From Bog-473 sp963719485 (GTDB lineage: Bacteria; Actinomycetota; Acidimicrobiia; Acidimicrobiales; RAAP-2): a DNA stretch of 64,000 nt. A program made the position numbers and the translations under genes. The notes under the pieces are model-generated. The model was not told the origin of the DNA and searched no databases. It saw nothing but the letters and a program-made list of their open reading frames with translations. The DNA is taken from positions 4,154,001 through 4,218,000 of the forward strand of contig OY970387.1 of the NCBI GenBank assembly GCA_963719485.1, given 5' to 3'. Position 1 is the first letter of the stretch. Each line of letters begins with the position of its first letter. Positions 28,354-37,166 of this stretch are shown here, in pieces.

Positions 28354-29297
28354 TCAACACACCCTCGATCAGACCTTTGCCGGGTTTGCCGGATCGGGTG
28401 ACGATCTATGAAGTAGCGCCTCGCGATGGTCTGCAGAACGAGGCGATCGTGGTACCGGTTGAGACGAAGGCGGCATTCATCCGTCGTCTGATCGCTGCCG
28501 GGCTCTCTGCAGTTGAGCTGACCAGCTTTGTTCCACCGGGATGGATCCCGCAGCTGTCCGATGCCGAGCAGCTTGTCCGGACCTTGGGGGCCCTGCCGGG
28601 ACGCCACCCAGTACTCGTTCCGAACGAGCGCGGGCTTGACCGTGCGCTGGAGGTGGGGGTGAAGGAGATCGCCGTCTTTGGCAGTGCCACCGAAAGTTTC
28701 GCGACTCGAAACCTCAATCGATCGGTGGCTGAGTCGTTGAACATGTTCGCTCCAGTTGTGAGACGAGCTCGCGCCGAAGGCCTAGCCGTACGGGGCTACG
28801 TGTCTATGTGCTTCGGAGATCCGTGGGAGGGCGAGGTCTCGCAGATTCAGGCGGCCGACGTCGTCATGGCGTTGGCAGCCTTGGGCTGCACTGAGCTCTC
28901 ACTGGGCGACACAATCGGTGTCGCGACACCCGGCCTGGTCGCAGCCCTGCTCGAGGAGCTCTTCCATCGTGGATTGCCGGCTGACCATATTGCGGTCCAC
29001 TTCCATGACACCTATGGGCAAGCGTTGGGCAACACCTTGACTGCGCTGCAGCACGGAGTCAGTACGGTTGACTCCTCGGCCGGAGGTTTGGGGGGATGCC
29101 CCTACGCCAAGAGCGCCACGGGGAACCTTTCAACGGAGGACCTCGTGTGGCAGCTCCACGGCTTGGGCATCGAGACGGGTGTCGACCTCGAGGCTCTGTG
29201 CTCCACGAGCTCCTGGATGGCGGGCGTGCTCGGCCGTCCCAGCCCCTCGAGGGTCCTGTCTGCCATTGGCCGCAGTCCCGAACACGTGGCGAGCTGA
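28350..29297 (+). CDS. Hydroxymethylglutaryl-CoA lyase
   Basis: A 315-aa DRE-TIM metallolyase. Near the N-terminus YEVAPRDGLQNE has the catalytic RDGLQ. HFHDTYGQALGN holds metal-binding histidines. AGGLGGCPYAKSATGN matches the HMG-CoA lyase signature with its active-site Cys. It splits HMG-CoA to acetyl-CoA and acetoacetate. The GTG start overlaps the carboxylase stop (GTGA), so translation is coupled. It is the diagnostic enzyme placing this operon in leucine/isovalerate- or isoprenoid-type degradation. Confidence 0.95.
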   Translation: MINTPSIRPLPGLPDRVTIYEVAPRDGLQNEAIVVPVETKAAFIRRLIAAGLSAVELTSFVPPGWIPQLSDAEQLVRTLGALPGRHPVLVPNERGLDRALEVGVKEIAVFGSATESFATRNLNRSVAESLNMFAPVVRRARAEGLAVRGYVSMCFGDPWEGEVSQIQAADVVMALAALGCTELSLGDTIGVATPGLVAALLEELFHRGLPADHIAVHFHDTYGQALGNTLTALQHGVSTVDSSAGGLGGCPYAKSATGNLSTEDLVWQLHGLGIETGVDLEALCSTSSWMAGVLGRPSPSRVLSAIGRSPEHVAS

Positions 29298-29314
29298 GGG
29301 GAGGTTGCTTTCTC

Positions 29315-30091
29315 ATGGATAAGACCGTTCCAACCGCCGCTGTAGCAGTCGCAGACATCACCAGCGGCTCCTCCTTAGCTGTCGGAGGCTTTGGCTTGTG
29401 CGGCATCCCGAGTGTGCTGATTCAGGCCATTCTTTCCGCCGGGTGCACTGAACTCGAAACTGTCAGCAACAACTGTGGTGTCGACGGATGGGGATTGGGT
29501 TTGTTATTGGAAGCCGGCCGGATCCGCCGTACCGTCTCCTCGTATGTAGGCGAGAACAAGGAGTTCGAACGTCAATTCCTGAGCGGAGAATTGGAAGTCG
29601 AGCTGGTTCCCCAGGGGACCCTGGCCGAACGACTAAGGGCCGGAGGGGCCGGTATTCCAGCCTTCTTTACGCCTGCTGGCGTTGGCACTCAAGTGGCTGA
29701 AGGGGGCTTACCGTGGCTGTTCGACGGCCACGGAGGCGTCTTGATCTCTTCACCCGCGAAAGAGGTTCGCAGGTTCGACGATGTGCCGTACGTCATGGAG
29801 CACGGCATACGCACCGATTTTGCCTTAGTCCATGCCCGCTATGGGGATCGGCACGGAAATCTCATTTTCGAGAAGAGTGCGCAGAACTTCAACCCTCTTT
29901 GCGCCACAGCAGGTCGAATCACGATCGCTGAGGTCGAGACGCTCGTCGAACCGGGTGAATTGGACCCCATGCGTATTCACACCCCTGGAGTATTCGTGCA
30001 ACGCGTCCTTGTCACCCCCGATGTTGAGAAGCGCATTGAAAGAAGGACCGTGACAACCGCCGAGACGCAAACGACATCGGGGGTGGATTGA
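29315..30091 (+). CDS. scoA: 3-oxoacid CoA-transferase subunit A
   Basis: A 258-aa protein starting at 29315 after GAGGGGAGG; the frame is open upstream but overlaps the lyase. It has VGGFGLCGIP, SNNCGVDGWGLG, SYVGENKEFE and LVPQGTLAERLRAGGAGIPAFFTP, all hallmarks of the A subunit of succinyl-CoA:acetoacetate CoA-transferase. With subunit B it would activate the acetoacetate made by the upstream lyase. The B start overlaps this stop. Confidence 0.93.
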   Translation: MDKTVPTAAVAVADITSGSSLAVGGFGLCGIPSVLIQAILSAGCTELETVSNNCGVDGWGLGLLLEAGRIRRTVSSYVGENKEFERQFLSGELEVELVPQGTLAERLRAGGAGIPAFFTPAGVGTQVAEGGLPWLFDGHGGVLISSPAKEVRRFDDVPYVMEHGIRTDFALVHARYGDRHGNLIFEKSAQNFNPLCATAGRITIAEVETLVEPGELDPMRIHTPGVFVQRVLVTPDVEKRIERRTVTTAETQTTSGVD

Positions 30092-30723
30092 TGGCACTAC
30101 GGCGCGAAGAACTCGCGGCCCGGGTCGCTCAAGAACTTTCCGACGGCGAGTATGTCAACCTGGGCATTGGCTTACCTACGATGATCCCAAACTACGTGCC
30201 TCGGGACATCCACGTGATCCTTCAGTCAGAGAACGGCATCCTTGGCGTGGGCCCGTACCCGAATATTGATGATGTTGATCCCGACCTCATCAACGCTGGC
30301 AAGGAGACCGTTACGTTGTTGCCAGGTGGATCGTTCTTCGATTCCGCCACGTCTTTCTCGATGATTCGAGGCGGTCACGTGGACACCGCCATTCTGGGAG
30401 CGCTGCAAGTATCGGCGCAGGGGGATCTTGCGAATTGGATGGTGCCCGGCAAGATGATCAAGGGCATGGGCGGCGCCATGGACCTGGTCCACGGGGCGAA
30501 GCGAGTGATCGTGATGATGGAGCACACTTCCAAGGATGGTGCCCCCAAGATCGTCGATCAGTGCTCCCTCCCGCTCACCGGACGGGGCTGCATCCACAGG
30601 ATCATCACCGACCTGGCTGTCATCGACGTAGAGCCTGGTGGACTAGTCCTCGTCGAGCTGGCACCAGGTGTATCCACCAGCGAGGTGCGATCGGCGACGC
30701 AAGCGCCTCTGATCATCACATGA
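30091..30723 (+). CDS. scoB: 3-oxoacid CoA-transferase subunit B
   Basis: A 210-aa protein from the ATG at 30091, which overlaps the subunit A stop (TGATG); a TTG at 30088 is an alternative start. VNLGIGLPT and QSENGILGVGP are typical, the latter carrying the catalytic Glu that forms the CoA thioester. GMGGAMDLV and TDLAVIDVEPGG complete the family pattern. It forms a heteromer with subunit A, transferring CoA from succinyl-CoA to acetoacetate. Confidence 0.93.
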   Translation: MALRREELAARVAQELSDGEYVNLGIGLPTMIPNYVPRDIHVILQSENGILGVGPYPNIDDVDPDLINAGKETVTLLPGGSFFDSATSFSMIRGGHVDTAILGALQVSAQGDLANWMVPGKMIKGMGGAMDLVHGAKRVIVMMEHTSKDGAPKIVDQCSLPLTGRGCIHRIITDLAVIDVEPGGLVLVELAPGVSTSEVRSATQAPLIIT

Positions 30724-30796
30724 ACGAGAGCGGCGTGGCCGGATCGCTATTTCGGAGCGCATTCGACGGTTCACAAGCCAAGGGAGGCCTAGCCCA

Positions 30797-31831
30797 ATGA
30801 AATTAACCATGTCCCTGAACTACAGAGGAGACGTAGAGTCGGCCAGGCAAGCGGTCGATCTGGAAAATGCCGGGCTCGATGTCCTCTGGGTGGCCGAGGC
30901 ATACAGCTTCGACGCGCCCAGCTTGATGGGGTTCCTCGCAGCAACAACGAACCACCTCGAGATCGGCTCCGCGATCCTTCCGATCTATTCGCGTACGCCG
31001 AGCCTGCTCGCGATGACTGCCGCAGGAATCGATGCAATCTCAGGAGGGCGGTGCATTCTTGGGCTTGGGGCCTCTGGACCTCAGGTCATCGAGGGCTTTC
31101 ATGGCGTGCCATACGAGCGACCGATTACACGCACCAGGGAAATAATCGAAGTCTGTCGCCAGGTCTGGGCCCGCGAGGCTCCGCTCGAGCATCATGGCGT
31201 GGCGTACGACATCCCTCTGCCTGAGGGCAAGGGCACGGGCCTTGGCAGGCCACTCAAGATCATCAATCGCCCGGTACGACCGCGCATCCCCATCTGGGTG
31301 GCCGCTCTCGGCGACAAGAACGTCACCATGACGGCAGAGATAGCAGACGGCTGGCTTCCAATCTTCTTCGTACCCGAGAAAGCCAAGGAGGTGTTCGGCC
31401 CTTCCCTCGAGGCCGGTACGGCGAACCGCGATTCTTCCCTCGGCGCATTGCAGATAGCTGCGGGCGGACTGCTCGCCATCGGTGAGGAACCTGAGGTCGC
31501 CGAGGTTCGCGAGTTGGGGCGGCCAATGGCCGCGCTCTACATCGGTGGCATGGGTGCGAAAGGCAAGAACTTCTACAACGCTCTGGCGTGCCGCTACGGG
31601 TACGAGAAGGAGGCGGCCGAAATCCAGGACCTCTATTTGGCGGGAAAGAAGGATGAGGCCGCTGCCCTGGTTCCGGACGAACTACTCGAGGCCACATCGT
31701 TGTGTGGGTCAAAGGGCTACATCCAGGAACGTATCGCTGCGATGGCCGAAGTGGGCGTCACCCATTTGAACGTGATACCCATCGGACCGGATCCGGTCTG
31801 GCTCATTGAGACGCTGCGCGGCTGGCTCTGA
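30797..31831 (+). CDS. LLM-class flavin/F420-dependent oxidoreductase
   Basis: A 344-aa luciferase-like monooxygenase-fold protein. It has LDVLWVAEAYSFDA, SAILPIYSRTPSLLAMTA, GGRCILGLGASGPQVIEGFHG and IPIWVAALGDKNV, the pattern of the F420-linked subgroup common in mycobacteria and relatives. It probably carries out a hydride transfer on a pathway intermediate; substrate unknown. It lies 73 bp after subunit B, in the same direction, and 81 bp before the next acyl-CoA dehydrogenase. Confidence 0.88.
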   Translation: MKLTMSLNYRGDVESARQAVDLENAGLDVLWVAEAYSFDAPSLMGFLAATTNHLEIGSAILPIYSRTPSLLAMTAAGIDAISGGRCILGLGASGPQVIEGFHGVPYERPITRTREIIEVCRQVWAREAPLEHHGVAYDIPLPEGKGTGLGRPLKIINRPVRPRIPIWVAALGDKNVTMTAEIADGWLPIFFVPEKAKEVFGPSLEAGTANRDSSLGALQIAAGGLLAIGEEPEVAEVRELGRPMAALYIGGMGAKGKNFYNALACRYGYEKEAAEIQDLYLAGKKDEAAALVPDELLEATSLCGSKGYIQERIAAMAEVGVTHLNVIPIGPDPVWLIETLRGWL

Positions 31832-31912
31832 CGCAGCACGCGTTTGGACATTTCGAGCTACAGACTCGCTCGTCCTCGAGAACAACAACGACAAGGGAGT
31901 CGTCCGTCAGCT

Positions 31913-33103
31913 ATGGATTTCCAGCCATCCGATCGAGCCCTTGAGGCAAAGGCCAGCATGTGGAGCTTTCTCAGCGAGGAGGTACTGCCTGCAGAGGAAG
32001 TGTGGAAGCGCTATCTCCAAGAGCACGGTGAACACACCTACCCTCCGGTAATGGAGGCGCTGAAAGATTCGGCACGCCGCAGGAGACTGTGGAACCTTTT
32101 CCTCCCGGGACACGGTGGCCTATCGAATGTCGAATACGCACCCGTTGCCGAGATCTCTGGATGGTCACCGGTGATTGCACCAGAGGCGATCAACTGCCAA
32201 GCTCCGGACTCCGGAAATATGGAAGTGCTCGAGCGCTTCGGCACGCCCGAGCAGAAACAGCACTGGCTGGCCCCGCTCATCGGAGGGACAATTCGATCTG
32301 CGTTCGCGATGACGGAGCCTGCTGTTGCCTCTTCCGATGCGACGAACCTCCAAACTACGATCGTTCGTCAAGGCGACAAGTACGTCATCAACGGGCACAA
32401 ATGGTGGATCACTGGCGCCGCAGACGAGCGATGCAAGGTGCTCGTCGTGATGGGTAAATCAGATCCCGACGCCGGAGATCATCGACAGCAGTCGATGATC
32501 CTCGTGCCTCGCGACACTCCCGGCGTGACAGTGGCCAGGCACTTGCCTCTGTTGGGATACCAGGATCAACACGGCCATTCAGAGATCCTCTTTGATGATG
32601 TCAGCGTGCCAGCTTCCAACCTTCTCGGCAATCCTGGAGATGGATTCCGGATCGCACAGGCACGACTTGGTCCCGGACGTATTCATCACGCCATGCGCGC
32701 CATCGGTATGGCCGAACGCGCCCTGACTCTCATGATCGACCGAGCAAAATCACGCGTTGCGTTTGGCTCTCATCTCTCAGACCTTGGAGTGGTCCAAGAT
32801 CTGATCGCCCGGTCTCGAATCGAAATAGATCAAGCTCGCCTCTACGTTCTTCATACAGCCTGGCTCATCGACGAATCGGGCGCGCAGGCCGCTAGAGGGC
32901 AGATTGCGGGCATCAAGGCCGCCGTTCCGACCATGGCAAGCACGGTGATAGACCGAGCGATCGAAATATTCGGGGCTGCGGGTCTCGGTGACGACACTCC
33001 TCTCGCCTACTTCTATGCCTGGGCACGAGCACTTCGCGTCGTTGATGGACCTGATGCGGTACACAGACGAACGATTGCGGGCTTGGAGCTGCAAAAGGAT
33101 TGA
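31913..33103 (+). CDS. Acyl-CoA dehydrogenase
   Basis: A 396-aa acyl-CoA dehydrogenase. The start at 31913 (MDFQPSDRALEAKASMW) was chosen over 31844 because the earlier part overlaps spacer without homology and AAGGGAG lies upstream. It has RSAFAMTEPAVASSDATN, KWWITGAADERCK and a C-terminal IFGAAGLGDDTPLA. The subgroup resembles ACAD10/11-like or longer-chain branched acyl-CoA dehydrogenases. It is the last gene of the carboxylase operon. Confidence 0.9.
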   Translation: MDFQPSDRALEAKASMWSFLSEEVLPAEEVWKRYLQEHGEHTYPPVMEALKDSARRRRLWNLFLPGHGGLSNVEYAPVAEISGWSPVIAPEAINCQAPDSGNMEVLERFGTPEQKQHWLAPLIGGTIRSAFAMTEPAVASSDATNLQTTIVRQGDKYVINGHKWWITGAADERCKVLVVMGKSDPDAGDHRQQSMILVPRDTPGVTVARHLPLLGYQDQHGHSEILFDDVSVPASNLLGNPGDGFRIAQARLGPGRIHHAMRAIGMAERALTLMIDRAKSRVAFGSHLSDLGVVQDLIARSRIEIDQARLYVLHTAWLIDESGAQAARGQIAGIKAAVPTMASTVIDRAIEIFGAAGLGDDTPLAYFYAWARALRVVDGPDAVHRRTIAGLELQKD

Positions 33104-33186
33104 ATGCGTCTTCATTAAGAGTCGCCCGAGCGCGTCGGACTCACGGTCCCGGCCTTCACGCCAGGTGCAGCGGGGCACCCTGCTCC

Positions 33187-33378
33187 TTATCCCTCGATTG
33201 AGATAGCGCTCTTCGGGCAGCTGCGTTGCGCAACAAGCAATTTTTGGCGCAACTCCTCCGGCGGCTCTTCCTGAAGCACATAGAGAAAATCGTCATCACG
33301 CACTACGAATACTTCGGGACACTCGGCCATGCACAGAGCGTTGCTCTCGCACAGGTCGTAATCCACAACCACGCGCAT
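33187..33378 (-). CDS. [3Fe-4S] ferredoxin of the cytochrome P450 redox-partner type
   Basis: A 63-aa protein with an AGGAGG Shine-Dalgarno. The cluster pattern is C10-x2-N-x2-C16, then C20 and C54-Pro. In actinobacterial P450 ferredoxins the residue between the first two cysteines (CXX?XXC) is not Cys and sets a 3Fe-4S cluster; here it is Asn13. It is the likely electron donor to the P450 at 37745 or to another oxygenase. It converges on the acyl-CoA dehydrogenase gene and is transcribed away from the cupin gene. Confidence 0.88.
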   Translation of the reverse strand: MRVVVDYDLCESNALCMAECPEVFVVRDDDFLYVLQEEPPEELRQKLLVAQRSCPKSAISIEG

Positions 33379-33587
33379 CAGCTCATTCCTCCTCGTCTGT
33401 CAGCGGTGCGAATGATCGCACTAAGGCATCCGTCCTGGGTGCAGATTGATCACAATATATGAGTCATGGTCAGACGTTTGCCCTACGTCATGTCGGAATG
33501 AAAGACAAGGGCATCTCATCTCGTCTGAAGTTCTGGCCATCCTGACGGTACGATCGCATCAGTCATAGGCAGACGCAACGGCCGCCA

Positions 33588-34166
33588 CTATCCGAGAGTC
33601 GCTCGCATCAACGGGCCGCTCTTGATCTCACGCCATGTCGCAGCATTCGCTTCAATCGCAGAGCGCGCGTCATCGATCCGACTTTGAGGATTGCTCACAA
33701 CCATGGTCGTAAAACCGTCGGCGTTATGACGCACCTCCAATACTTCGACCCCTTCCGGGCCGGCCGTGTATCCGTAAGGTGCAAACGCAGGAACGAATAC
33801 CGAGTCCCCCGCCTTCAAGGTCTGACTGCCCATGGTCGCTTCGCCTGATATCAGCACGTATAGGCAATCGTGCTCGTGTTTATGTCGAAGCAAAGGATAG
33901 TTGGGCTTGAAGTACGCATACATGAGCGAGAAGCCCCCATCTTCGGGTTCCTGACGAACGAGGAGCCGGAAAACAAAGTTGGCCACAGACTCCAAAGCCT
34001 CTGCGACCTCCTTGACCTGGTCATTGCCACCCCAGTCGACGCCCTTTGAGAAGTTCGACTCCCGCGGGCCCAGAGCGTCAGCCGCTCGATAGATCCGGAT
34101 CCCCGATCGCCTTGATTCCTTCTGATCCGTGCTCAAGGCGGACTCCTCTCCAGCTGGGCGCTCCAT
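33588..34166 (-). CDS. Cupin-domain protein
   Basis: A 192-aa protein if started at the ATG at 34166 (MERPAGEE); the frame opens at 34232. One cupin barrel is visible: LRHKHEHDCLYVLISGEATMG, with His residues for a metal, and GDSVFVPAFAPYGYTAGPEG. Cupins in this setting may be dioxygenases, isomerases or sensors. Function not assigned. The AT-rich block around 34165-34186 could be its promoter, which argues for the shorter start. Confidence 0.75.
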   Translation of the reverse strand: MERPAGEESALSTDQKESRRSGIRIYRAADALGPRESNFSKGVDWGGNDQVKEVAEALESVANFVFRLLVRQEPEDGGFSLMYAYFKPNYPLLRHKHEHDCLYVLISGEATMGSQTLKAGDSVFVPAFAPYGYTAGPEGVEVLEVRHNADGFTTMVVSNPQSRIDDARSAIEANAATWREIKSGPLMRATLG

Positions 34167-34308
34167 ATTGTACATATATTGGGACTCTACGACGAGGGCC
34201 ACGCGGAGGGACGGTGCGCAGATAAAGCGCACCCGTTAGGCGTCCAACGGGCGCTGTGCCAGCTCGATACTGGCGCCAGGAGGCCCTCGGTCAATCTGGA
34301 ATCCACAT

Positions 34309-34515
34309 CTACTCGGATCGGGTCAGGGTACTGTCCACCGGCCGGGCGAGATAGTGGAGCTTGTCGGCTGACACACGGCCGAACAGGTTGTCAGATGCAG
34401 ACAGCCAGCCCCGAGGCCGCGTCGCGTCGTCGATCAGAACCCGCCAGGTCGCGCCACGCACCGCACGACAAAACGCATAAGGTGTCGCTGCAAGCTAGGC
34501 GCCGCGGGCCAATTC
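34309..34515 (-). pseudogene. Decayed C-terminal fragment of an AbiEii-like nucleotidyltransferase
   Basis: Reading the minus strand gives RAVRGAT, VLIDDATRPRGWLSASD, GRVSADKLHYLARPV and a stop at 34309. The intact AbiEii-like protein (39024-39794) ends with RAVRAAT, VLIDDAARTRGWLAASD, GRVSADELRYLARPV. The fragment has an in-frame stop further upstream and no N-terminal half, because the ALDH gene begins at once. It is a relic of a second copy, in the same orientation as the intact one 4.7 kb away. Confidence 0.82.
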
Positions 34516-34518
34516 GGT

Positions 34519-35940
34519 TCATGCTGGGCTAAATACTGCCTGCAGTTCGACGAACTCTTCGATCCCGAAATTGCCACCCTCACGACCGATGCCCGACTGC
34601 TTGAAACCACCGAACGGGCCGCCCCCAAAAGCACCGTTCACCATTACCATGCCTGACCTCAGCCGCCTCGCTACGCGGTTAGCTCGCTTCAAGTCGCCGG
34701 ACCACACAGCCCCGAGAAGTCCATAGGGCGTATCGTTCGCAATTCGGATTGCGTCTTCGTCGTCGCCGTAGCTCATTATCGAAAGCACCGGCCCGAAAAT
34801 CTCTTCTTGTGCAATCCTCATAGAGCTCTCCACATCAGCAAAGACTGTTGGAGAAACGTAATAACCCTTGTCCAGTCCAATAGGTGTGTCCACTCCTCCG
34901 GTCACGAGCCGGGCACCCTCTTGAATTCCGCTCTCGATATAACTGCGTACACGCGCACGCTGCGCCGCTGAAACCAGTGGGCCGAGGTCAACCTTTGTGT
35001 CCGGCGCGCCCACCGTGTAGCCCTCCGCTACCGCCTTTACTCGACTCACGACTTCGTCGCAGCGGCTTTGGGGCACCAGCAGGCGACTTAGAGCCACACA
35101 TGCCTGACCTGAGTTGAGGTAACACCAATTCACCGTAGCCGGAATGGCCTCATCGAGGGCGGCGTCGTCGAGGAGAATGCTGGCGGATTTGCCACCGAGC
35201 TCCAGAGCGATTCTCGCCACCCGCTTTGAAGCCAACGCAGCGATCCGCTTGCCACTGTGGGTCGACCCAGTAAAGGAAATCATGTCGACGTCCGGATGCC
35301 GGACCAGCGCCTCACCGACCGTTGGACCAATTCCGTTCACCAAATTGAAGACGCCGGGAGGGATGCCCGCCTCATGGGCGGCCTCGGCGAACGCAAGCGT
35401 GCTGAGTGGGGTCACCTCGCTCGGCTTGAGGATCATGGTACAGCCGGCAACCAACGCCGACCCGATCTTGTTGACAGCCTGACTAAGCGGGAAGTTCCAC
35501 GGGGTAATGGCCGCAACGACGCCGACAGGTGCCCGAATAAGGTCCAAATTGCCCCTCCGCTCCTCCCAGGGGAAGTCCTCGGCCAGTGCCCCATACGATC
35601 CGAGTCTCTCGATCGGGAGCCCGACCTGGGTTCCCAGGGCGATGTGCCGGGGCGTTCCGACCTCGGCCGAGATGGTGGCAGTCAACTCCTCGGCCCGGCG
35701 GTCCAGAACGCCACTCATCCGGGTGACGAACGCCGCTCGTTCCCTAGGCGAGATTGCGCTCCAAGACGGGAGTGCCTTGCGCGCCGCAACCACAGCAACA
35801 TGCGCATCGTCGCTCGACCCCTCCGTAACGGTTGTTATCTCCTGCTCCGTGGCCGGGTTGATAACAGGTATCGAGGATGACGAAGTCGACTCGACCCACT
35901 CACCCCCGACGTAGATCCTTCCGAGTCGCTCTGGACTCAT
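34519..35940 (-). CDS. Aldehyde dehydrogenase
   Basis: A 473-aa ALDH-superfamily protein. It has PWNFPLSQAVNKIGSALVAGC, FTGSTHSGKRI, LELGGKSA with the general-base Glu, and NSGQACVA with the nucleophile Cys. The C-terminal EEIFGPVLSIM and PFGGFKQSGIGREGG are standard. It uses NAD(P)+ to oxidise an aldehyde to an acid. The start at 35940 overlaps the alcohol dehydrogenase stop (ATGA), so the two are coupled: alcohol to aldehyde to acid. Confidence 0.94.
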   Translation of the reverse strand: MSPERLGRIYVGGEWVESTSSSSIPVINPATEQEITTVTEGSSDDAHVAVVAARKALPSWSAISPRERAAFVTRMSGVLDRRAEELTATISAEVGTPRHIALGTQVGLPIERLGSYGALAEDFPWEERRGNLDLIRAPVGVVAAITPWNFPLSQAVNKIGSALVAGCTMILKPSEVTPLSTLAFAEAAHEAGIPPGVFNLVNGIGPTVGEALVRHPDVDMISFTGSTHSGKRIAALASKRVARIALELGGKSASILLDDAALDEAIPATVNWCYLNSGQACVALSRLLVPQSRCDEVVSRVKAVAEGYTVGAPDTKVDLGPLVSAAQRARVRSYIESGIQEGARLVTGGVDTPIGLDKGYYVSPTVFADVESSMRIAQEEIFGPVLSIMSYGDDEDAIRIANDTPYGLLGAVWSGDLKRANRVARRLRSGMVMVNGAFGGGPFGGFKQSGIGREGGNFGIEEFVELQAVFSPA

Positions 35941-37112
35941 GATCCGCACCCCGGGACGCTGTGCTCGTCGCTGTTCATGGCGTCGGTGAGCGGCGGTACG
36001 TCAAACTGCCCATCAGGCTCAAAAACCACGACCGACCGCGCGATATCGCCTCCCGCCAAGGCTTCGTAGCCATCGTTGATGGAATCCAATGAAATGGTCT
36101 GGCTCACGAGGTCCTCAAGGTTGAATCGAGCCTGAAGTGAGTAGGCAACCAGCATCGGAATATCGACCTTGAAGTTCGAAGCGCCCATGATGACGCCACG
36201 GACGCAGCGTTGAGCAAGGAAGCTGTTGCCCGGCACCTGGAAAACAGAGTCTGGGGGCTGCAGGCCTATGAGGTAGGCGGTACCTCCAGGGGCGAGGATC
36301 TCGAACGCCTGCATGGCAGTGGTTTCCCGCCCGGACGCTTCAAAGGCGTGGTCAACTCCCCCGGTCAGCGTCAAGACGTCCTCCACGGGATCTCCGTCTC
36401 CCGGATTAATCGCGTCCGTTGCCCCCATGCGTTGAGCGAGTTCCAGCTTTTTGTGGTTGATGTCTACGGCGATGATGCGAAGAGCCCCAGCCAATCGAGC
36501 CGCTTGCACCGCGCTCAGACCGACGCCGCCGCAGCCGATGATCGCGACGGTATCCCCAACTCGAACTCCCGCCGAGTTGATCACCGCCCCTGCACCTGTC
36601 ACCACTGCGCAACCGAGAAGGCATGCCTGTTCAAACGGCACGGCCTGGTCGACAGCTACCAGGTTGTTCTCATGCACGAGCGCCTGCTCCGCGAAGCCTC
36701 CCAGGTCGAAATACTGGACCACTGGGCGGCCCCCCGCAGTCAGTCGTGGCGGTTCTCCCGCCGCTCGTTGGGTCGCTGCTCGGTCGCGACAACGAAAGCT
36801 GAGGCCCGACAGACATTCTCGACACCTACCGCAATGGCTGAGTAGACAGCCGACCACTCGATCACCCACCGAGAACCCGGTCACGAGCGGGCCGGTCCCC
36901 ACCACGACCCCAGCTACTTCATGTCCAAGGATGGCGGGCACCCCCACGCCCAGACCAGTCTTCATCACGTACAGATCGGTGTGACAGAGACCGCTCGCAC
37001 GGACCTCCACCAACACTTCCCGTCCGATTGGCTCAGCAATTGCTACTTCCTGGACCACCAAGGGCGACCCAACGGCTTCAAGGACCGCTGCTCGTACCAA
37101 CCCTGACTCCAA
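35937..37112 (-). CDS. Zinc-dependent alcohol dehydrogenase (MDR family)
   Basis: A 391-aa medium-chain dehydrogenase. SGLCHTDLYV and GHEVAGVV supply catalytic zinc ligands. HCGRCRECLSGLSFRC (C-x2-C-x2-C-x7-C) is the structural zinc loop. GCGGVGLSAVQAA is the cofactor fold. It resembles the class III/NDMA-dependent type of actinobacterial ADHs. It likely oxidises the alcohol made by the divergent P450 system. It is translationally coupled to the ALDH. Confidence 0.92.
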   Translation of the reverse strand: MESGLVRAAVLEAVGSPLVVQEVAIAEPIGREVLVEVRASGLCHTDLYVMKTGLGVGVPAILGHEVAGVVVGTGPLVTGFSVGDRVVGCLLSHCGRCRECLSGLSFRCRDRAATQRAAGEPPRLTAGGRPVVQYFDLGGFAEQALVHENNLVAVDQAVPFEQACLLGCAVVTGAGAVINSAGVRVGDTVAIIGCGGVGLSAVQAARLAGALRIIAVDINHKKLELAQRMGATDAINPGDGDPVEDVLTLTGGVDHAFEASGRETTAMQAFEILAPGGTAYLIGLQPPDSVFQVPGNSFLAQRCVRGVIMGASNFKVDIPMLVAYSLQARFNLEDLVSQTISLDSINDGYEALAGGDIARSVVVFEPDGQFDVPPLTDAMNSDEHSVPGCGS

Positions 37113-37166
37113 TCCACTGGTTTGTACTGTTAGTCTAATCTCTAATATACAGATAGGAGAGACGGT
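37113..37166. promoter_or_regulatory. Short divergent control region, ADH / TetR-P450
   Basis: Only 54 bp separate the two divergent start codons. It is AT-rich and contains TTAGTCTAA (37130-37138), a 9-bp palindrome, and a further CTAATATA. AGTCTAA also occurs in the operator-like site at 24696-24715. It is a likely binding site of the adjacent TetR protein. TAGGAGAG precedes the TetR ATG. Confidence 0.5.
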
